From: Hermodice carunculata
Lineage: Eukaryota; Annelida; Polychaeta; Eunicida; Amphinomidae
Reading direction: 5' to 3'
Assembly (NCBI GenBank): GCA_964020975.1
Contig: OZ026615.1
Span: 79,990,403-80,054,402, forward strand
DNA: 64,000 bases
This document shows positions 56,454 through 64,000 of this stretch, in pieces. Each line of letters starts with the position of its first letter. Within the stretch, counting starts at the first letter, position 1. The notes under the pieces were generated by a model. That model was given only the letters and a program-made list of their open reading frames with translations. It made no database searches and was not told where the DNA came from. The position numbers were made by a program, and so were the translations under genes.

Positions 56454-56990
56454 TTGGTATATATTTTGCAACCATTCATTCATGAAAAATGCTGCAGACT
56501 GGTACAGTTCTTTCTGTCTTTCTTTCTTTCTTTTCTCTCCCTCCCTCTTTCTCTCTCTCTCTCTCGATCTCTTTCTCTCTCTCTCTCTCCCTCTCTCGGC
56601 AAATATGTCTGACATTTCATTTGAAAGCTATTGTATGTACAAACTCCACCACTGGCATGATTATACCTGCACACATGAAGTCTTGCATTTCTGTAAAAAG
56701 GCTTGATAGTTTTGAAAATTATGCAAATTAGAGCCATTTGAAAATTTTAATCTTGAATATCTTCAGAACTATTACAGGTACAGCTTCTAATCCAACTTCA
56801 ATTCAAAGGTTTGTAACACTGCACATTTTGATAATTTACATGTGAGCTTCAAAGGTCAATGTTTGTTTGCCATTTGAAATTTTCTTCTAGTAATAACTCA
56901 GTCAATTTTCATTCGGTTTTGACAATGTTGGGATCAAATTGCAGATATTGTGACACTGCATATTTGTAAACTCAAGAATGCTTCTTGTAG
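56454..56990 (+). repeat. partial second 144-bp-unit element
   Basis: A pyrimidine tract (56510-56595), then the conserved start 'atttcatttgaaagctattgta' and 'aattatgcaaattagagcc', then one to two units. Closely parallels the 5' half of the minus copy at 26.5-26.3 kb. No 3' hairpin-CTAG. Confidence 0.6.
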
Positions 56991-57240
56991 CCTCCTTTGT
57001 AAATTTTTTTTTTTCATATTTATTAGTAATACTTACCTATAGGCTACTAATGGGTAATGACCTCTATGTAGTCTATAGGTAAGTATTACTCAGGGCTCAA
57101 CAACTTTTTTAACTAGAAGCCGATCACTGACCGCAAACCCCTCAGCCAGGATGGATGGACAGACAAACGGACGGACATGTAGGTGACAACAATACCCCTC
57201 CGGTAGGTCAAGGTTACTTCTGTTTGACCTAATGACAAAA

Positions 57241-58318
57241 AATGTGAAATTTTACCAGGATTCTAGCTACGACAGTTATAACAGTGTACCCTGTGTCTTC
57301 TGGCATAATATTTTCCTCGTAGTGTCAAACATAATGAAAATCAAGTCGACAGAAAACTAATTTGGCAGAGCAAATGCATGTAAACAAAATTTAATGTAGT
57401 TGGCAAAAGGTTAATCAAAAGGATATGATTATTACTTAGCATGTAACTACCAATGACTAGGACTGACAGCATGGACAGTTTTATTATTGTTAACTATGGC
57501 AATGATATTTGAAACACAGTCTTCTGCCTGTAAAAGACTACTTTCCAGGACAGACTACATGTCTTCTTAAGACCACTGTTTTGAATATAATTGTATATAT
57601 TTTTGGTTAATTTGCCTAAATTTAAGACCACAAGCAAACTAAGACTTTTTTTCTTATTTACTACTATACATATGGCCAAGTGATGGAGATGGTCATAAAT
57701 AGTGAGTGCCATAGTAACACATTATGAGTATTATTGACTTTCATGGTAAACATATTGGTAACCACAGTCTCTCACATCTGTGGACCTACCGGGTATGCCT
57801 CATCTGCCATACGCATATCAGTAAAATTTTGGTTCAACATTACTTGACTGTGAAATTTGCTGATCTGATCCATTTTTCGGGCTGTCATCTTTAATGGCCA
57901 ATCTCTGCAGTGCTGCTGGACATCTTTTTCCACTCAGCTTTTGGAGCTAAGCAGTTCATGCCCTTGGGGCAACTTGTATGTGCATTACAAGACCCATGGT
58001 CAACAGCACAGGACTGCCTACAACATGCATTTTAAGGCAGCGTATTTACATTGTTAGGTTATGTCACACCAGGAAAGTCCCATTATATATTATAAACTAT
58101 CTTTATTCAATAAAGAGATCTTGATTGAACACTTGCCATGCACATATTTTCAATACTACCATATCAAAGTATTCAATCAGTACTCTCGCACATGAACTTG
58201 GCTGCCATATTGATAACTGTGAGTTCCATACCAAATTGTTTGTTAATAAGAACTGTAGTTTCATCTTTTTGCAATCCATGAAATACTAGACTATCAAAAT
58301 ATGTTTTGAACACATTTC
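57241..58318. other. gene-free stretch
   Basis: No gene or repeat family recognised. The stretch before it (57118-57240) is a head fragment of the 37.6-kb family. I looked here for the missing QPCT N-terminal exon without success. Confidence 0.4.
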
Positions 58319-58507
58319 AAATAATCAGAAGTGGTATGATATGTGCTTTCATACAGTAAATTTTACTTATTGGACCAACTATCATTTAAAGCTTTTGGCC
58401 AGGAAAATATTTTAAATCATCAGAAGTGGTATGATATGTGCTTTCATACAATAAATTTTACCTACTGGACCTACTTTCATTTATCACTTTTGGCCAGGAA
58501 AATATTC
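58319..58507. repeat. two-copy tandem duplication, ~95-bp unit
   Basis: Both copies contain 'cagaagtggtatgatatgtg' and 'ttttggccaggaaaatatt', with about 90% identity by eye. Confidence 0.85.
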
Positions 58508-59095
58508 AAGGATTTGGCTCAATCTGTGATTGGTACTGGGGAAAGGGGATTTTACTGTATATTTTATGGTAAGGTTACATTACATACTAATCAATACAGA
58601 AACATGCAGGAAAGTCTGTGATAATTTAATCATCACCTCACACTGATAAGTGTCTGTAAAAGTGCTGGGTTTTGCTGACACATAGGGAGTAAAAGCCGTC
58701 TATTTAGTCGTACATCCGGGAATTCACAGCAAGTGTCTGCTGCTGGCTCTAATTATGGATGGGCTCTAGAACTCCCTGATGTGAAGGCCAGAAAAGTGCA
58801 CAGATAGTATTTTGCGGGAGTTCATACTTGGTTTTTCCACAAAGAAACCCTCCAAGCTTTCTGTTTTTTGTTTGTTTGTTTGTTTTTTTTTTTTTGGGGG
58901 GGGGGACCTAAATTTTTCATGAAAATGTGGTGGAAATAAAGATTAATAAGTGATTGAATATGATGCCCACCAGCCTTGGCTTCACCAGGAAGCTGACAAA
59001 TCTGACAAGTTTGCCACAGAATGGATCCAAGGCCACACACACAGCAGCGCTGTTTTATCACTGTATCCATTATTAATACAGCCGAGGGTGGATGA

Positions 59096-59300
59096 AAGGT
59101 TCAAGATGTGACATTGTCATCTGCCTTAACATTTTCACTTAAATTTATTGCTACCAGAAACATGTTTGCTGAGATTTGTACGTAAAACCATCCATGATCG
59201 CACACCCTTGGTCACAGCTTTCCTTGGCACGGCCTTGCATGGCATGGCCTGGCATGGGGCAGGGAATTCCCCCTCTGAAGAAACTCAAGGGAGTGTATTT
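59096..59300. mobile_element. TTTAACCC-family MITE, partial
   Basis: Contains 'gtcatctgccttaacattttca', 'gagatttgtacgtaaaaccat' and 'ccttggtcacagctttccttgg'. The right end is lost. Confidence 0.55.
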
Positions 59301-59456
59301 TCCTTGAAGCAGACTGGCCCGTGTGAGCTACATGAGAAATTAATTCATTACTTATACACACTGTTGCATACAAAGGCTACCATCATGTGAATTCATAAAT
59401 TAATGTAGTTCCAGAAATTTCCACGCATGGTTAATTACACACAACAACATTTTTCT

Positions 59457-59703
59457 TAACCCATTCCTGCATGGTCAAAGCATGACTGAGTCAAAAGCTT
59501 TGCTTACCGCAGGTTGGGCGCAATGCACCCAACCTGCACCAAGGAAAGCTATTGACCTAGGGCTGGCCATCAGGAATGGTCTTACATACAAATCTCGGCA
59601 AAAATATTTTCTAGTAATTAAAAAGAAACTGAAGTGAAAGTGTTTAAGCACATGACATTTACATCCAGTGCTTTTGGGGCAATTTGAGTAAGAAAGGGTT
59701 AAG
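59457..59703. mobile_element. TTTAACCC-family MITE (inverted, complete-looking)
   Basis: CTTAACCCATTCCTGCATGG at the left and AGAAAGGGTTAAGG at the right. Holds the internal palindrome GGTTGGGCGCAATGCACCCA (plus ACC). Confidence 0.7.
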
Positions 59704-60238
59704 GTGATGTGTTACCAATTTTGATAATTTTGTTCATTTTGAGATTTGGGGATATTTGGTAGACATATATGTTGTCTGTCATATGTCTAAATTCAGTAGT
59801 TCGAGTCCCAATACAATCTGAAGAAATTTACAAATACTTTCAATGTTCACATGGTAGTCAATGGACCATGTTAACCTTTGGATCTGGATAACATGTGCTG
59901 ACAATAGGCATCTGCTCTAAAATGTATGCTTAACATGGATATTTCTCTTCAACAAGTGCCTTCCGCTGTGCCCAGGTAACAAATTCAACTGACGTCAAAG
60001 GAGGTATCGTAATGTATAAAAGGTGAAAGAACATCTGTTTTAAACATAACTGTCATGTTTCGACAAATGTCCAAGTTACCTAAGGCGTAACAAAAAAAAT
60101 ATATACATGTGGTTCTGATAGCCTGACCCACCCCACTGAAAAGGCCAGAGTCCCAACCCTAAGCAATTTTTATGAAACATAAAAAAATAAAATAAAAAAG
60201 TTTCAATTTGTCTTTCCCTATCAAAATTGATCAACCCT

Positions 60239-60600
60239 GGCTGAAAGATTTTATCAAGAAAGTGGCCATCATGTGCAGTTACTTTGCAGTAAAGTCAACT
60301 CAAACACAGTAGTTTATTTCAACTTGTCTGCAGTGGAAGGTTAACTTGGGCTGGGGAAAGAGCATAGCTGCATAGCTGAATAGCCACCATGTTCGGTGAA
60401 ACAGCATAGCCATAGCCCCGGTTGAAAGATTTTATTGAGAAAGCAGCCATCATGTGCCATTATTTTGCTGTTAAGTCAACTCAAACACAGCATTTTATTT
60501 CAACTTGTCTGGAGGGTTAACCTGGGCCGGGGAAACAGCATAGCAATACAAAGTTCCATGAGGCATAGCCATGGTTGTTCGATGAAACAGCATAGGCCAT
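60239..60600. repeat. two-copy tandem duplication, ~181-bp unit
   Basis: Copies at 60239-60419 and 60420-60600 share 'ttgaaagattttattgagaaag', 'aagtcaactcaaacacag' and 'ggggaaacagcatagc'. No coding. Confidence 0.85.
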
Positions 60601-61578
60601 AGCCCTGCTTGTTCTGTGATCTTTATCCTAATATTTTGCTAGGTTCCAGGTGTCTGTTCTCCAAATTACCAGGGCAAAGGATCATTAAAGTACTTTTAGA
60701 GCATGACTTACTATCCTAACTTTAATCTGTCCACTTGGTTGTGTGTGAAGCAATTGTCATTGTTAGTTACAAATCCAAATGCGACACAATAGACCTTGAA
60801 CCAACCATCATTGCCCAATGACACACAAAAATACATTTGATTTGGGTATGAAAGTGAATTGCGGCCACAGCAAATATCATATCATTATTGATGCTCTGAA
60901 ACATTTGCAAAATATATACTTTTGGTTGCATATATAATAACCCCCTCCCCCAGATAGTCCCAATACTATCCTTTATTACAAACCATTGGGTGCGGAATAC
61001 ATAATTTTCAAAATGACAGTAATTATGGGTTAGTCCTAACTGATATTGTGAAGAGGTAGTATCCAAAATATATGTGTGATTAGTGTCAAGGGAAGGTTAA
61101 TTTGTTGAATGAATGTAATGTACAATATATAATGGGACTTTTCCAGAGTGAGCATAACCTGAAATTGGAAATACAATACATAGGGCTAGCATTTGCAGGC
61201 AGTGGTGGGCCTCAGATTAGGAATTTTGCATCAGAGACTGAAGTCGCCCCCAGGTTATGAATTAAGTGGCACCACTAGTCAGACCTGCCAAGCCTACATT
61301 TTTCAACTAGAACACTTGTGTTTATACAAGAACTGTGAATTTTGTGTTCCACCTTTAGTGCAGACAGATTCTGCAAACTTGCTGTCAGTTGAGTATATAA
61401 GTTCATTATGTCAGGGATTTTTGTTTCTGTGACATTTGGCCCACAAGTGAAGCCACTTTTCCAGGTTGGACATTACCTTCAAGTAGCAAAAAATCATGAA
61501 TTTTAATTTTGTAAATTTTGAGACATAATACAATATACATGTACCTGTTTCTGTATCAAGTACTATCAAAAATACTGT
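60601..61578. other. gene-free stretch
   Basis: No gene recognised. A weak hairpin beside CTAG near 61.31 kb could be an eroded minus-strand Helitron end, but there is no supporting body. Confidence 0.4.
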
Positions 61579-61785
61579 CAGGGTTTCCGCCAGAGGGTAA
61601 AAAGGGTAAAATAGCATACCCTAAAAATCTCGAGGGTACTTTTGCTTACCCTGAGATTTTAGGAGAAAAGAACAATTTTAGCATATATCATCCAGAAATA
61701 CCCCATAAAGTCGTCATTATTAGAATTTTTACTGGAGAATGTGAATACTTGAGCACCATAAAATTTCACTCTGGCAGAAACCCTG
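61579..61785. mobile_element. 207-bp MITE with CAGGGTTTCYGCCAGAG ends
   Basis: Left CAGGGTTTCCGCCAGAG and right CTCTGGCAGAAACCCTG form 17-bp inverted ends with one mismatch. ACTGT flanks both sides (61574-61578, 61786-61790). The interior has an inverted pair 'gcataccctaaaaatctcgag' / 'cttaccctgagattttagg'. Confidence 0.75.
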
Positions 61786-62529
61786 ACTGTGCAATTAACT
61801 TGAGCACATTTTTTTTTTCAAAACTACAGTGAACAACTAGAAAAGATTACTTGCTTGACAACAACTCTGTTTGCCTTCAAAATATGAACATTTTGTAATG
61901 CTCTGAATATTTTCCTTTGCGTCTGTGCATATATTACAAATGCAATTTTGATGGAGAGACAAGAGGCAAACCAAGCACAAGATGATATGGCATCGGGGGT
62001 TGCAGTGCAAAAGTTTCTCTTTTCTGGACATAGTTGTGAATGGGATTCCTGTCAAGAAAATATTTCTAGTACCATATAGGAAACCAGAAAGGCCATCAAC
62101 AGGCACTTTGAACAACCATGTAGTTAAAATTTGAGACAAAGGAGTCAAAAATTCAATAAACAAGTTTTACTGCTCATATTACATAGAATAGACATAACTC
62201 CAGTAAACAGTATCAGGACAGCTTCACTGTCACTAAAATCAGGAAAGCTTTTAAGTTTTTTTAAAATAAAAAGTACCAATCTGCAGACACTGGTTGGGTG
62301 CCTTGCCTGCCAGGCTGAAGCAGCACTTCCACTCAAGTTGCCCTACTCCATATTGCTTTGCTACATACACCATCCCCACAGCTACATAAACAAATTGTAC
62401 AACCTGTTGATCTGGTTATACATGCTTCAGTTGCACCTTTAAGGGTTCATTATTTTCAACACTCATGGTGATCTGACATCATTCACTTTCTTTGTTCATG
62501 ACATCAGATTACCAGTAATGATATACATA
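61786..62529. other. gene-free stretch
   Basis: No gene recognised; open frames of about 100 codons on both strands have no family resemblance. Confidence 0.4.
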
Positions 62530-62701
62530 TACAGTAGTCCCTTCTTTGAGAGGCTGCGCCTAGTGCCACCCAAAAGATGGTCACATAAAGCAGGTGGTCT
62601 CTCAAAGGAGGTATAAATAACATAAAAAGTACTGAAGAAAGCCTAACAATTGTGGTCTTTCAAAGGAGGATGGTCTTCAAATGGAGTGGTCTTTCACTGT
62701 A
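62530..62701. mobile_element. MITE, TACAGTG family
   Basis: TACAGTAGTCCCTTCTTTGA at the left and GTGGTCTTTCACTGTA at the right, with internal 'caggtggtctctcaaaggag'. Confidence 0.7.
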
Positions 62702-63901
62702 CAAGGGTGCTATAATCTAGATGGACTTCTCAGTGACTCAAAACTAGTGGCACAATGACATAGTGGGCAGTAGTACCAAGATGACATGGTGCTGTCAGTG
62801 GCAAGACATGACCACATGGAAGAATAATTTATGCCATTCAGACAACACATGAAGACAAGTATAAATGTGACATTACTGTGACTTACAACTGTGCTAAGCT
62901 GAGAAGGTGGGTGACCTGACACAACAACAATGTGACATTGAGTGTACCAGCCTTCGTGATTTATGGTTCGGCATTACTGCCCCTCCCCTCACACTTTGTG
63001 ACAGCACCAAGCCATACTAGGTCAGACATTTGCTGCTGGATGGATGAACAGATGGGCATACATATGTGTAGAAGTGTATCAGTGAATCATTAAAAATAAT
63101 GAAAATTCATTTATTCACTGTGTTCTCTATTTTGGCTTATGCTTCAAAACTACCAAATTAAGAACCCAGTGCAAAAAGACTTTTAACAAGGCATGGACAG
63201 GAATTACAACAAAAATAGTCAATTTAAAGTTACAGTGAAAAGTCCAAATTAAAAAAATACAAAAAATAAGAACCTGTGAAAAAAATGTTTTCACAGTGAT
63301 CAAATTTACCTGTGAATCTGCAAATTAAGAAAAAATCTTTTTATGTACGGCCTTAAACAGGCACCAGTGTATATGAGGGAAATGTATGTACATGCTGAAA
63401 AGGTCAATAGTGTGAGCTTCAGGTCAGCTAGGAATGACTATCACTGCCTTCTTGGACCCAAACTGAACAATTGAAGAGCATTTCAGTTACTGTAGTTCTA
63501 AAAAAAATTGTGCTCAATTTAATTTTGTGCTTTTCACGCTACCACCCAAAGTGCGAAGTCAAGATGTGCGAAAATAAGTTGCATCGTATTTCACTATATT
63601 GTATGGCATTGAACTGCATGAAATTAAAATGTGTGAAAATACCGTAATTTAACAAAAATTGAGTTTGTACGAAATTAAACATGCGCAAAAATTTCTAGAA
63701 CTATAGTATTATGGTGCAGCAGCATGGAATCAGCTGCCAAATGAGGTTAAAAATTCTGTTATAGTCGTGTCCTTGAAACAAAAGTGTACCAAGTGGATTC
63801 TTTCATTGTGTGAAGCAAAGATACAATGTTCTGATTCTTTTTGAACTTTGTACATGATACAGTTTGTGTATTTGTTTCATGAGGGCCTCAGGGAAAATAA
63901 G
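62702..63901. other. gene-free stretch
   Basis: AT-rich. From about 63.48 to 63.70 kb there are alternating 'gtgcgaaattaa / gtgcgaaaataa' phrases suggesting an eroded short-unit repeat. No exon recognised. Confidence 0.4.
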
Positions 63902-64000
63902 TACAGTGGTACCTGCTGTGTGCAACAACAGCCACATTGCTTTTTGTGGCCACTACATTAGGACATAGGAGTCAATTTCTTTGTAAATTTACCTGCAGTG
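63902..64000. mobile_element. MITE, TACAGTGGTACCTGCTG family, cut by the window edge
   Basis: TACAGTGGTACCTGCTGTGT, then 'ggacataggagtcaatttctttgtaaa', which is the reverse complement of the interior of the 41120-41300 copy. Confidence 0.75.

Noticed and set aside
55765-56706. A cysteine-rich repeat protein (CNTAHFCNLH-type)
   Set aside because: It coincides with the 144-bp tandem unit of a non-coding element. Kept only as a low-interest finding.
57780-57830. ADEAYP followed by GTAGGT as an upstream QPCT exon
   Set aside because: Only a few residues and a plausible donor; no family alignment upstream.
58822-59070. Cys-rich minus frame with L-P-G-E as the missing QPCT exon
   Set aside because: No S-P-G-S/N block, no match on either side, and ends in a T/G homopolymer.
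59800-59830. TTCGAGTCCC as a tRNA B box
   Set aside because: No A box or cloverleaf at the right distance on either strand.

Overview
This is an AT-rich animal (metazoan) window dominated by interspersed repeats, with one confidently identified protein gene. The repeats are those of a marine lophotrochozoan, most likely a bivalve or other mollusc. They include 'acaaga' plus hairpin elements such as AGGCCCATGGGCCT, (CGGA)n tails, many 'tgacctagtgacct' and 'aaggtcaaggtca' tandem units, and frequent TACATGTA. Species-level assignment is not possible by eye.

Main gene: a glutaminyl-peptide cyclotransferase (QPCT/QPCTL family) on the minus strand. Five exons are resolved (52036-51764, 41517-41350, 31810-31711, 24587-24432, 21553-21396). 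They join in one frame, total 855 nt including the stop, and carry the family's metal-site and catalytic residues. Introns are 2.9-10.2 kb and full of transposable elements. Intron 4 uses a GC donor. The N-terminal exon(s) lie beyond position 64000 or were missed. A decayed tandem copy of the last exon's 5' half sits in intron 5. Two weaker gene hints, both on the minus strand, are a possible terminal exon at 14789-15087 and a promoter-like block with a short first exon at 28789-29030.

Layout: 0.2-1.5 kb, minus-strand Helitron-like element with a nested repeat. 2.4-6.1 and 9.8-12.5 kb, two broken, collinear copies of a DIRS-like tyrosine-recombinase retroelement. 12.5-21 kb, MITEs, microsatellites and unassigned sequence. 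21.4-52 kb, the cyclotransferase gene with intronic repeats: hairpin-headed elements, a 144-bp-unit Helitron family, a palindrome cluster at 26.7-27.9 kb, a Penelope-like fragment at 29.8 kb, MITEs with target duplications at 40.0 and 45.0 kb, and a 5'-truncated LINE at 47.3 kb. 52.6-55.2 kb, two hairpin-capped HINE-like elements. 55.4-57 kb, another 144-bp-unit Helitron. 57-64 kb, scattered MITEs and small duplications.

The most unusual material is the non-coding elements: a Helitron-like family with the same anatomy in three copies (5' hairpin, pyrimidine tract, ~144-bp tandem units rich in nuclear-receptor half-sites, 3' hairpin, CTAG); hairpin heads with different stems on one scaffold; and a cluster of GCAG...CTGC palindromes. 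No tRNA, rRNA or CRISPR was found.
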